From assembly GCA_012511975.1 (NCBI GenBank), contig JAAZEZ010000004.1, positions 1 to 32,247 on the forward strand: a stretch of 32,247 bases of DNA. The letters run 5' to 3'. The notes beneath the pieces were generated by a model. That model had not been told where the DNA came from and ran no database searches. It saw only the letters and a program-made list of their open reading frames with translations. Positions 1-8,385 of the stretch are shown piece by piece. The translations under genes were made by a program, and so were the position numbers. The DNA is from Bacteroidales bacterium. GTDB lineage: Bacteria > Bacteroidota > Bacteroidia > Bacteroidales > UBA932. Positions within the stretch are counted from its first letter, which is position 1. Each line of letters begins with the position of its first letter.

Positions 1-572
1 CCTGTGCTACCTGAAACAACAGGCACACCGTCAACTACATAGAGAGGGGCGTTGGAGGCGTTCATAGAACCGATACCGCGAATACGAACGGCTGAACCGG
101 AACCAGCCTGTCCCGAAGTTGTGGTAATCTGCATACCTGCAATTTTTCCGGTGAGGGCTTGTTCAAATGAAACTGTAGGCACATCCTTGATGGCTTCTTG
201 TCTCACAACAGAAGCTGCACCTGTATATGTACCCTTCTTTGCCGTACCATAAGCCACGACCATCACCTCTTCGAGAGCCTCGGCATCAGGACTAAGGACT
301 ACATCGATTCTGGTCCTGCCTCCCACCGGGATTTCTGCATTCACAAAACCGATAGAAGAAACAACGAGAGTAGCATTTGAAGGCACATTGTCCAAAACAT
401 ACTCTCCATTGTCAAGAGTGGCGACACCGTTCATAGTACCTTTTACAATAACGCTTGCAAAAGGAATAGGTGCACCATCCTGAGAAGAAGTTACCTTACC
501 GGTAATTCTTGTTTGTGCAAAAGCGACATTAACTGTCAATATCGCTAGTGCAAGAAGTAAGATTTTCTTCAT
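1..572 (-). CDS. SusC-like TonB-dependent receptor, N-terminal part (cut by window edge)
   Basis: This reading frame is missing from the ORF track because it runs off the left edge. It starts at the ATG at 572 and stays open for 190 codons. The product begins with a signal peptide (MKKILLLALAILTVNVAFAQ). A carboxypeptidase-regulatory-like beta domain follows (about residues 22-95), then the EALEEVMVVAYGTAKKG segment typical of SusC TonB-box regions, then the start of the plug domain (VRIRGIGS, YVVDGVP). SusC proteins are outer-membrane beta-barrels that import glycans or peptides using TonB energy, with a SusD lipoprotein lid. It is divergent from, and strikingly similar to, the receptor at 901, so the two are recent paralogs. 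The substrate cannot be told from the sequence. Confidence 0.93.
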   Translation of the reverse strand, partial: MKKILLLALAILTVNVAFAQTRITGKVTSSQDGAPIPFASVIVKGTMNGVATLDNGEYVLDNVPSNATLVVSSIGFVNAEIPVGGRTRIDVVLSPDAEALEEVMVVAYGTAKKGTYTGAASVVRQEAIKDVPTVSFEQALTGKIAGMQITTTSGQAGSGSAVRIRGIGSMNASNAPLYVVDGVPVVSGST

Positions 573-703
573 AGATAGTTTTTTTGTGTATTAATAATTA
601 AATAATTAGGGTTGATTTATTTCCACGTTCGTAGAGTTTTCCTGTATTCAAGTCATAAAGTTAAGGATTAATATTCATAATGACAAAATATTTTTTTCAA
701 TGC

Positions 704-718
704 TTCCGAAAATCGGAA
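704..718. promoter_or_regulatory. 15-bp inverted repeat, possible operator
   Basis: TTCCGA-AAA-TCGGAA is a perfect 6-bp dyad around three A residues, placed between two divergent promoters. A shared regulator binding here is inference. The arms are too short and the position wrong for a terminator. Confidence 0.3.
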
Positions 719-801
719 AATTCAGCCCCTAAATATAACTTTTATGGCAGTTTTTAAAAAAATAGTAAAAAAAAGTTCTTCTCTTCTCAGATTTTTTTAG
801 T

Positions 802-809
802 TATTTTTG
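802..809 (+). promoter_or_regulatory. putative -7 box for susC/susD operon
   Basis: TATTTTTG matches the Bacteroides -7 consensus TAnnTTTG. The position 19 nt upstream reads TTCT, a poor -33 box, so support is limited. It would give a leader of about 85 nt. Confidence 0.3.
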
Positions 810-900
810 TGTTATAATGAAAATAAACTTTAGCATCTGCGCCAAAGTATAACCTACTAACTTAAAAATATTCATTAACCAAACACAAAACTAAAAATCT

Positions 901-3900
901 ATGAAGAGATTGATGTTAATTGCGCTGTCCGCAGTGATTTGCAATGTGGCATTCGCGCAGATTAGGGTTACAGGAAAAGTAACCTCATCTCAAGATGGCT
1001 CGCCCGTTCCGTTCGCGAGTGTTGTCGTGAAGGGGACAATGCAGGGTATAGCCACTCTTGATGACGGAACCTATGTGCTTGATGGAGTTCCGGCTAACGC
1101 TACTCTTGTCTTTTCTTCCATTGGCTTTAGTGACCTGGAGGTTCCCGTAGAGGGACGTAACGTGGTCAATGCGATCCTCACACCTGACGCAGAAGCTCTG
1201 GAGGAAGTTATGGTCGTAGCCTATGGTACCGTTAAGAAAGGATCCTATTCCGGTTCTGCCACGGTTGTCGATCAGGAGACTATAAAGGATGCTCCTATTG
1301 TAAGTTTCGAGCAGGTTCTCGCCGGTAAGGCTCCCGGAGTTCAGGCCGTATCAATTTCAGGCCAGCCCGGTGCCGATTCACAGATTCGTATCCGTGGCTA
1401 CGGTTCATTTAATGCCGGTAATGCACCCCTGTATGTTATAGACGGAGTGCCTGCTACAAGTGGCAACTGGTCTTCCGGTAACGCATCTGCAAGTGTTATG
1501 AACTTCTTGAACCCAAGCGACATTGAGTCTTTCACCATTCTCAAGGACGCAGCGGCAGCTTCACTCTACGGCTCACGTGCATCCAATGGTGTTATCCTCA
1601 TCACCACGAAGAGAGGTAAATCAGGCAAGCTCACCTCGACGTTCAAGGCAAGCGCCGGTTTCTCTTATTTTGCTTACAATCACTTACCCCTTGCAACAGA
1701 TGAGCAAACCGAAACATTGCACAGGGAAGCCTGGACCAACTATGGTAACGCCAACCCTGCCAGATGGGCAAGTTACGGTTCACTTGATGCATACGTAAAT
1801 GCAAAGGTGGAAGAGAACTACCCTTCAAAAGATGAGAGTAAGTATATATACAAGGATTGGGAGGATGTAATCTTCCGTACCGGTATAATTCAGAATTATG
1901 AGTACAGCATATCCGGCGGTTCAGATAGATCCAAGATTTATGCCTCAGTAGGCTACACCGACCAGCAAGGTGTTGTTGTGGTTTCTTACCTCAAGCGTCT
2001 CTCAACTACTATTAACGCTGAAAGCCAGATAAGCAAATGGCTCAAAATCGGTGGTAACCTCCAGTACTCATGGCAGTATCAGCAGGGTCACCAGGAGGGT
2101 TATGTTACCAAAGCTAACCCTATCTTTATGTGGAAGATCCCCCTCAGCGAAAGATGGCCTTATGCATACAAAGAGGACGGATCACTCTATCTGGAGTGCT
2201 GGAACCCCTCAATGACCACAGTAAACCCCTTGGGTTCCTGGGGCAAAGAGTATAACGACTACAACCAGAACCGTCTGCTCCTCAAAGCGTATGCTGAAGT
2301 AAAATTCACCGATTGGTTAAAAGCTAAGACCATTATCAGTAACGACTGGATCAACCAGAGAGACCGCTTTGCATGGTACTACGGACACCCCAACTTCTAC
2401 GCTTATTCCGATGTCGGAGGTTTCATCTCTGACCGTAACCGTAATATCAGCCGCCTTGTAAGCTCCACAACGGTCAATTTTGACAAAACCTGGGGCAAAC
2501 ATCACTTGGGAGCAATGGTAGGATGGGAGGCAGAGCAGGAGACATACTTCTATCTCGGCCTTGCAAAGATTGACTTCTCGCACCTGGGTGCCACGGAGTC
2601 TATCCTTGCTACCGGCTTTGACAACGGTCGTTCATATTCTCAGGCTGATGCTCTGCTTTCAGCTTTGAGTAGTGTGAACTACGATTATGATGGCAGATAT
2701 TACCTTACAGGCACATATCGCCGCGACGGTTCGTCAAGGCTTTCCAAGGAAACCCGCTGGGGTAATTTCTGGTCCATATCGGGATCGTGGAGATTCTCCA
2801 ACGAAGAGTGGCTCAAGGCAGACTGGCTGAATGATGCCAAATTGCGCGCATCTTATGGCACCTCGGGTACGCTTCCTTCAAACTACTACGGCTACATGGC
2901 TGTCTATGCCTACACATCTTATGGTGACTTTGGTGCAAGCTACCCTGCAAACCTGGCCAACTCCGATCTCTCATGGGAAAAGAACACCAACTGGAACGTT
3001 GCTCTCGACGCAACCATCTTCGACAGATATACTTTCACAGCTGAGTATTACAACAAGCTCACCACCGACCTTCTCCTCGATGCGTCAGTGCCTACAACCA
3101 CCGGTTTTTCAAGCACTCTGACCAATATCGGATCAATGGTCAACAGAGGTTGGGAGATTTCTTTGAATGTTGACATCCTCAGGACCCAGGATTGGGATGT
3201 GTCGGTAGGTGCCAACTGGTCATATCTGCACAATGAGATCCTCTCGCTCTCCAAAGAGGGAGAAACTATAGTTAGTACCCCACACATTTGGAAAGAGGGT
3301 TACAACTTCTACCAGTTCTACACAAGGAACTATCTGGGAGTATGTCCGGAAGACAATCATATGGGCAACTCACGCCTAAAAGCCGGTTACCCGATGTATG
3401 CAGAGGGTACCTTCTATGAGAAAGGCGCAACTGTTGACCAGACCGTAGTTCTCAAAGACGGCACTAAGATCGAGAAAGGCGGCACAATGCCTTACGACAG
3501 CTATAACTATTATCCTACCAACCGAAATAACGCAAGCTCAATGATTCTTGACGGCATGACCGCTATTCCGAAAGGATTCGGAGGATTCAATGCCAGCGTA
3601 AGATGGAAAGACCTCTCACTCTCAATGTCATGGGCTTACAGATATGGAGCATATGTTTGGAATGAGGCAATCGAGCAGATCAGTAACGACGGTTACTACA
3701 CCTTCCACAGAAATATCGCTGCTCATCAGGTTGACACCTGGTCACCTTCCAATCCTAACGGAACACAACCTCTCCGTATCGTTGGTAACAACCAGGGTGG
3801 TTACTACTACTCAAGCAGATATATTAGTAAAGCTGACTTCCTCAGGCTAAAAGACCTGACTCTCTCTTACAACATTCCCCGCACTCTCCTCAATAAGATC

Positions 3901-4053
3901 AATATGGTAAATGCACGCGTATATGTGTCAGGTACCAACTTGATTACATTCGCCAACACAGATATCGATCCTGAGGTTACCGTGAATGGTAGCTACAGTT
4001 ATGGTATGCCTGCTCTGAGGTCTGTTTCATTCGGTCTCGAAGTAAGCTTCTGA
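901..4053 (+). CDS. SusC/RagA family TonB-linked outer-membrane receptor
   Basis: This 1050-aa protein has the size and layout of SusC/RagA receptors. It has a signal peptide (about residues 1-19, ending NVAFAQ), a carboxypeptidase-regulatory-like domain (about 22-95), a TonB-box-like stretch EALEEVMVVAYGTVKKG, and a plug domain with IRIRGYGSFN, LYVIDGVP and VILITTKRGK. A long aromatic-rich beta-barrel follows and ends in LEVSF, a typical outer-membrane C-terminus with terminal Phe. SusC forms the channel of a TonB-dependent importer with SusD as the lid. The susD-type gene follows after 2 nt, so the pair is an operon. It is paralogous to the truncated receptor at 1-572. No carbohydrate-active enzyme or sensor lies nearby, so the ligand stays open (glycan or peptide). 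Confidence 0.96.
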   Translation: MKRLMLIALSAVICNVAFAQIRVTGKVTSSQDGSPVPFASVVVKGTMQGIATLDDGTYVLDGVPANATLVFSSIGFSDLEVPVEGRNVVNAILTPDAEALEEVMVVAYGTVKKGSYSGSATVVDQETIKDAPIVSFEQVLAGKAPGVQAVSISGQPGADSQIRIRGYGSFNAGNAPLYVIDGVPATSGNWSSGNASASVMNFLNPSDIESFTILKDAAAASLYGSRASNGVILITTKRGKSGKLTSTFKASAGFSYFAYNHLPLATDEQTETLHREAWTNYGNANPARWASYGSLDAYVNAKVEENYPSKDESKYIYKDWEDVIFRTGIIQNYEYSISGGSDRSKIYASVGYTDQQGVVVVSYLKRLSTTINAESQISKWLKIGGNLQYSWQYQQGHQEGYVTKANPIFMWKIPLSERWPYAYKEDGSLYLECWNPSMTTVNPLGSWGKEYNDYNQNRLLLKAYAEVKFTDWLKAKTIISNDWINQRDRFAWYYGHPNFYAYSDVGGFISDRNRNISRLVSSTTVNFDKTWGKHHLGAMVGWEAEQETYFYLGLAKIDFSHLGATESILATGFDNGRSYSQADALLSALSSVNYDYDGRYYLTGTYRRDGSSRLSKETRWGNFWSISGSWRFSNEEWLKADWLNDAKLRASYGTSGTLPSNYYGYMAVYAYTSYGDFGASYPANLANSDLSWEKNTNWNVALDATIFDRYTFTAEYYNKLTTDLLLDASVPTTTGFSSTLTNIGSMVNRGWEISLNVDILRTQDWDVSVGANWSYLHNEILSLSKEGETIVSTPHIWKEGYNFYQFYTRNYLGVCPEDNHMGNSRLKAGYPMYAEGTFYEKGATVDQTVVLKDGTKIEKGGTMPYDSYNYYPTNRNNASSMILDGMTAIPKGFGGFNASVRWKDLSLSMSWAYRYGAYVWNEAIEQISNDGYYTFHRNIAAHQVDTWSPSNPNGTQPLRIVGNNQGGYYYSSRYISKADFLRLKDLTLSYNIPRTLLNKINMVNARVYVSGTNLITFANTDIDPEVTVNGSYSYGMPALRSVSFGLEVSF

Positions 4054-4088
4054 TTATGAAAATCAACCCTAAATTAATATATGTACAA

Positions 4089-5564
4089 ATGAAAAAATTT
4101 ATTTTTAGCATAGTAATTGCGGCCGGTATGGTGTTAGGGCTCTCTTCTTGCGAAGGCTTCCTTGACAGAATGCCTACCGACTCCGTCGTATCTGAGACTG
4201 CTATGGCAACGCTCTATGACGCAGGGGTTGTTGTTAACGGTCTTTATACACCATTAAAATACTACACAATGTATGGCTCCTGGTGGGCATACATGGGTGA
4301 TATGAGAGCTGACAATATCTATCCCAGACAAGTTAGTGGCACAGGCAATATTTTCTACTGTCTTGACTATGATTCAGAAGCCAACACCTATTTCGGTTTC
4401 TGGAACAACTACTACAATGTCATTATGAGAGCCAATTCCGTCATCGAGAACATTGAGACTCTACCTGCATCAGGTGCAGCCCAGATTGCACAGAGAAATG
4501 ACTATCTCGGACAGGCTCATGCGATAAGGGCTCTCTGTTACTTTGACCTCGCAAGACTGTACGGATACCCCTACCTTATGGATAAAGGTGCTTCTCTAGG
4601 CGCAGTTAACCTTGAAACTGTGTCATCACCTTCAGAGGCAAAGGTTCCCAGAAAGACAGTTGCCGAGACCTATGCACTCGTGCAAAAAGATCTCGAAACT
4701 GCAGTCGGACTGCTCTCCAAGCAGAAAAACACAGGTCACTTCAACTACTGGGCAGCAAGACTCCTCCAGGCTAGAGTACACCTCTACAAAGGTGAATATG
4801 CCAATGCATACACCTGTGCTACCGAAGTTATCAATAGTTCTCCCTACAGGCTTGCCACCTACGAAGAGTATCTAGATTACTGGGGAAGGGAAGGCCATGA
4901 TGAGAGCGTACTCGAGCTTCTCGTGACTGTAGATAGCGATATTGACCCGGACGGCGGTTTCTACACAATCTACCACAACATGTGGTTTGATGACAAGAAT
5001 GCAGGTGGATCTGTAATTCCTACACGTAAATGGAGAAATCTCTTTAAGGATACCCCCAACGATATACGTGGTCAAATGATTGCCTATGACGACCCCGTAA
5101 CAGGAGCGCGTCAAAGCGGTGATTACTGGCTCAGGAAATTTATAGGCAACAAGGACAGAGTATACACATTCCGTCGTAACAACCCCCGTGTGATGCGTAT
5201 TACTGAGGCTTATCTAATCGCAGCTGAAGCCGCTTTGGAGACAAACAAAGCGACAGATGCAAACACCTATCTCAACAAGATACGCAAGAGAGCCGATCCT
5301 ACAGCTCCCAATGTTACCGCAACTCTCGAACTGATCCAGTTAGAACGTCAGAAAGAGTTTATTGGAGAAGGGCACCGTTTCTTTGACGTTATGCGTCGTG
5401 GCGGCACCATAACCAGAGATCCCAGCGATCCTCACGAGTATGCTGTAGGCAGCGTTTACAAGCAATCCTTCAGTTGGGACTATGAAAAAATTGTTCTCCC
5501 GATATCACATACCGAGAGACTCCTCTATCCCGAGCTCCAGCAGAATCCTGGCTACAAAGATTAA
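4089..5564 (+). CDS. SusD/RagB family nutrient-binding lipoprotein
   Basis: The ORF opens at 4056, but I prefer the ATG at 4089. From there the protein starts with a clean lipoprotein signal peptide (MKKFIFSIVIAAGMVLGLSSC) with lipobox LSSC; the upstream start would add 11 residues with no role. The mature protein is a surface lipoprotein of about 470 aa with SusD features. These are EGFLDRMPTDSV after the Cys, a helical TPR-like middle (HAIRALCYFDLARLYGYPY), and the C-terminal signatures RITEAYLIAAEAAL, YLNKIRKRA, LIQLERQKEFIGEGHRFFDV and LPISHTE. SusD caps the SusC channel and captures substrate. It directly follows its SusC partner and is closed by a strong hairpin. Substrate unknown. Confidence 0.95.
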   Translation: MKKFIFSIVIAAGMVLGLSSCEGFLDRMPTDSVVSETAMATLYDAGVVVNGLYTPLKYYTMYGSWWAYMGDMRADNIYPRQVSGTGNIFYCLDYDSEANTYFGFWNNYYNVIMRANSVIENIETLPASGAAQIAQRNDYLGQAHAIRALCYFDLARLYGYPYLMDKGASLGAVNLETVSSPSEAKVPRKTVAETYALVQKDLETAVGLLSKQKNTGHFNYWAARLLQARVHLYKGEYANAYTCATEVINSSPYRLATYEEYLDYWGREGHDESVLELLVTVDSDIDPDGGFYTIYHNMWFDDKNAGGSVIPTRKWRNLFKDTPNDIRGQMIAYDDPVTGARQSGDYWLRKFIGNKDRVYTFRRNNPRVMRITEAYLIAAEAALETNKATDANTYLNKIRKRADPTAPNVTATLELIQLERQKEFIGEGHRFFDVMRRGGTITRDPSDPHEYAVGSVYKQSFSWDYEKIVLPISHTERLLYPELQQNPGYKD

Positions 5565-5584
5565 TCTTTGCAGTACTATTTAAT

Positions 5585-5616
5585 AATACAGGGTGGCCAA
5601 TAGGTCACCCTGTATT
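5585..5616. terminator. bidirectional hairpin terminator between convergent operons
   Basis: AATACAGGGTGGCC pairs with GGTCACCCTGTATT (14 bp including one G-U) around the loop AATA. It sits between the convergent ends of the susD-type and OstA-like genes and can serve both. There is no long T-run. Confidence 0.8.
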
Positions 5617-5634
5617 GTTATCAACTCATCAATA

Positions 5635-8382
5635 TTATTTTTTTACTTTAGCCTTACGGAGAGCCCGACGAAGTTCAGCCGCTTCACGACGTTCCTGACG
5701 ACGTAACTTCCACTGCTCGATGCGTTCTTTCCACCGTGCCTTACGGAGAGCCTTTCGTTCAGCACGAGCAACAGCTTTATCTGAGTCTTGAATTTTGATT
5801 TCCGAGTATTGAGTAGTGTCAATGGGGGAAGTTCCCAATTTTGAGTTCTGGGTATCAAGAGTATCAGGTAATAGAGAGGGCGATTTCTCCTCCTCTACTT
5901 GCTGCTCTTCTTCCTTTCGGACAGGGATTACTGCCTGCACACTATCTGTCACCGAAGCTACAATTCCTGTAGTATCCTTAGACATTTCGCGAATCAGGGT
6001 AGTATCAAGTTGAAGAGTATCGAGTTCTGAGTTCTGAGTATTGAGTAGAGTATCGCGCAAGGAATACTCAAGATGGAGCGTGTCACGTAGCAAAGTGTCA
6101 AGCAACAAAGAATCAAGGAGCAAAGAATCAAGGAGCAAAGAATCAAGGAGCAAAGCCTCAGCCTTGAGTGAGTCAAGTTCCCTGCGGGCCTCTTCTCTGG
6201 CTTGGTTAATCTGGCGCTCTCTTTCTCGCTCTGCACGGGTATTTATATTGATGATAACCTTTCTCATATGATTGTCATAATACCTGTCGGAATATGTATA
6301 ATCAGGTCTGGAGACATGAACATATCTATCCCTTTGAGATACATATACCGGCTCTGAGGTGATATCGAAGCGGTCTACAGGTCGCTCATCACCTCTCCAT
6401 TCAAATCCCTTGAGGCGCTGCTTTTCCATTTCAAGATCCCCAACGGGGTAGGCATCACTCTTAATCTGTGTAAGGTAGATCAACCGCTCGGCATTACCAT
6501 CCTTGATGACTGCAGTCATCGATTCCGCCTCTTTGACATTGACCGTAGTGATGGTCTGCTCTTCCACTACATAGAAGATGGCATATACGCTTCCGAGAGC
6601 ATCATATCTGTAGAGTTGGTTTTCTCTGAAAAAACCCATCATCTCAGCACTTTTGATCTGGTTGTAGTAGAGGGTATCTTCCTGCGTAGTAATCATCGCA
6701 TTATCAAGCATACTGCCCCTATAGAGGTTACCATCCTTTAACATCAGCTGCATTTCATCAGATGTAAGTTGGTTTTTGACCTTATTCCAAAGTATCGGTC
6801 TGCCGAATAATTGTGCTATAGAGTCAATTTCTGAAAAGAAAAGCGAATCACAGCGCATCTGCAAATCTGATCTCCACACCCTTACATTACGGTATGCAAT
6901 AATATGTTTAAGTGCGGTACTATCCGGAAGTTCAGACAACGGTTCCTGCATATGAGTCATAGTGCTATCCGGAAGTCCGGACGGTGGTTGTTGTGTATGA
7001 GCCATAGTGCTGTCCGGGAGTCCGGACGGCGGTTGTTGCATATGAGTCATAGTGCTATCCGGGAGTCCGGACGGCGGATTCTGTACATTGACAAGGGTGT
7101 TATCCTGATTAATATCCTTAAGTGATTTTCGAGAGGAAAGTGTATCCCTAACGCCAATTGCGGCTGTACCCTTCGCTTGCAACGCAAGGGAGTCCGGAGC
7201 GGATTGGCCAAGTGAGTCAAGTATTGGAGAAACAGCGGAAGAGTCTTTCTGGGGAATATCCGACGGAAGTTTTCCCATTTCACGCATCTTCTGCTCCGCA
7301 GCCTTAGCGCGTTCTGCAGCCTGTTTGTTTCGGAGTTCAGTCAATGCGTCAAAGAGAATGCTCTTTTTTCTAGCAGCCGCCTTATCTATGGTCTCCTGCG
7401 AAATATAATTGCGCTTGATCGTGTATAAATGAAGAGTATCGGCCCCAAAGAACAAACTATCTACAATGTTATTTTCATTTTCACCGTAATAGACGATAGC
7501 AGGACGATCGGTGACGGTTGCAACCGTATCGCTGGTATAGATCAGTTTATTGCCCAAAAGGGTCATATAATCTTTTTCGTTCAGAATCTGAATATTATTG
7601 TACATTTCCGTACGACCGGTTTCCCTATGGTAATAGACCTCGTCGCACCACGCCTCGTAATCATCGTTATTCATATAAACGTTTGCCGCAAAATGAATGA
7701 TACCCTCAGCATTATCATACCACCCCGCATCGGACTTTATGAAGCCATCACCTCTCCAAGTGTAGGTTTCAGGGCCAAAATACATCTTCTCCTCATCTGT
7801 CAGATAGCGCATCGTTGTAGATTTCATGAAGATTGTGTCAGTATAGAGTTCCACCTCCCCGTCAAATGTAAATGTTTTGATCTTGGAGTCATATGTGCCT
7901 CTACGGCTCTCTATGACCGACCCTTCCCTGTTTTTCATCGCACCGCCGGTTTCATAAGTGGCGACACTGTCTTTGGTATTATAAGCCATTCTATCAGAAC
8001 GAAGGGTGTTACCCTCCTTGTCTACAAGTTCCACAAGGGGACCATTGAAACGTACCGTATTCTGTTCAATGTGATACATAGCAGACTCGCTGGAAAGCAT
8101 TGTGCCGTCCTGTACTATCCTCACATTTCCAAAAGCTTCAACAAATTTTGCGCTGACATTCCAGATTGCAGAATCACATAATAAAAAGGTGTTATTGTGA
8201 AGAAAACGGGCCGGATTTCCCAGTACCCTGCGGAAATTCATTCCAAAATCTTCGAACTGTTGGGCAGAGGCGGCATCCACCAAACGGAAAACATCCTCTT
8301 CAGAGAGATTGCCCTGCGCTGCAAGAGGTAGCGCAAAAAGCACAATTACTGCAATATGAAGCGCTTTTCTGATAAAATTCAT
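5635..8382 (-). CDS. OstA/LptA-like outer-membrane assembly protein with repeat-rich C-terminus
   Basis: This 915-aa protein has a signal peptide (about residues 1-22, ALPLAAQ). Residues about 35-330 look like the OstA N-terminal beta-jellyroll fold, with repeating strands such as MLSSESAMYHIEQNTVRFNG and MTLLGNKLIYTSDT. In LptA/LptD this fold bridges LPS across the periplasm. The second half is unusual. It has 15-aa repeats of the type PPSGLPDSTMTHMQQ (about 430-490), a second OstA-like segment (about 500-690), leucine/aspartate repeats (LLLDSLLLDS) and a very basic tail rich in Arg, Lys and Ala. It is last in the guaB operon, 3 nt after the SurA-like gene; SurA helps fold outer-membrane proteins, so the neighbourhood fits LPS and outer-membrane assembly. 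A specific LPS role is inferred from the family. Confidence 0.85.
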   Translation of the reverse strand: MNFIRKALHIAVIVLFALPLAAQGNLSEEDVFRLVDAASAQQFEDFGMNFRRVLGNPARFLHNNTFLLCDSAIWNVSAKFVEAFGNVRIVQDGTMLSSESAMYHIEQNTVRFNGPLVELVDKEGNTLRSDRMAYNTKDSVATYETGGAMKNREGSVIESRRGTYDSKIKTFTFDGEVELYTDTIFMKSTTMRYLTDEEKMYFGPETYTWRGDGFIKSDAGWYDNAEGIIHFAANVYMNNDDYEAWCDEVYYHRETGRTEMYNNIQILNEKDYMTLLGNKLIYTSDTVATVTDRPAIVYYGENENNIVDSLFFGADTLHLYTIKRNYISQETIDKAAARKKSILFDALTELRNKQAAERAKAAEQKMREMGKLPSDIPQKDSSAVSPILDSLGQSAPDSLALQAKGTAAIGVRDTLSSRKSLKDINQDNTLVNVQNPPSGLPDSTMTHMQQPPSGLPDSTMAHTQQPPSGLPDSTMTHMQEPLSELPDSTALKHIIAYRNVRVWRSDLQMRCDSLFFSEIDSIAQLFGRPILWNKVKNQLTSDEMQLMLKDGNLYRGSMLDNAMITTQEDTLYYNQIKSAEMMGFFRENQLYRYDALGSVYAIFYVVEEQTITTVNVKEAESMTAVIKDGNAERLIYLTQIKSDAYPVGDLEMEKQRLKGFEWRGDERPVDRFDITSEPVYVSQRDRYVHVSRPDYTYSDRYYDNHMRKVIININTRAERERERQINQAREEARRELDSLKAEALLLDSLLLDSLLLDSLLLDTLLRDTLHLEYSLRDTLLNTQNSELDTLQLDTTLIREMSKDTTGIVASVTDSVQAVIPVRKEEEQQVEEEKSPSLLPDTLDTQNSKLGTSPIDTTQYSEIKIQDSDKAVARAERKALRKARWKERIEQWKLRRQERREAAELRRALRKAKVKK
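6015..6056. repeat. 7-nt tandem repeat inside the OstA-like gene
   Basis: Five consecutive heptamers occur: GAGTATC, GAGTTCT, GAGTTCT, GAGTATT, GAGTAGA. Because 7 is not a multiple of 3, the frame rotates and the minus strand encodes NTQNSELDT-like peptides. A second patch near 5808-5855 (GAGTATTGAGTAGT and GAGTTCTGGGTATC) encodes DTQNSKLG and DTTQYSEI. Similar heptamers recur between genes elsewhere in the window. Confidence 0.8.
6111..6155. repeat. 15-bp tandem repeat (3 exact copies) in the OstA-like gene
   Basis: AATCAAGGAGCAAAG occurs three times in a row, with degenerate copies on both sides. On the coding strand it gives LLLDS repeats. The unit is a multiple of 3, so copy-number change keeps the frame. 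Confidence 0.85.
6916..7080. repeat. 45-bp tandem repeat (about 3.5 copies) in the OstA-like gene
   Basis: Units begin at 6961, 7006 and 7051 (agtgcTatccgGgagtcc type), with a degenerate unit before 6961. Each encodes 15 residues of the form PPSGLPDSTMTHMQQ. The exact 45-bp period preserves the frame, and the near identity suggests recent expansion. Confidence 0.85.
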
Positions 8383-8385
8383 AGA

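Larger units (their letters stand above)
573..900. other. intergenic region between divergent susC paralogs
   Basis: This 328-nt AT-rich stretch has no credible ORF. It holds a 15-bp dyad (TTCCGA-AAA-TCGGAA, 704-718) that could be an operator. It also holds a -7-like box TATTTTTG at 802-809 facing the right-hand receptor. Long A/T tracts fill the rest. I see no terminator and no RNA gene. Confidence 0.6.

Noticed and set aside
6111-7080. Tandem repeats as a CRISPR array
   Set aside because: Units are head-to-tail with no spacers and are in coding frame inside the OstA-like gene. No cas genes are present.
7429-8181. 250-aa plus-strand ORF
   Set aside because: It lies wholly antisense to the OstA-like gene, has no start context or domain, and is a shadow of a well-supported frame.
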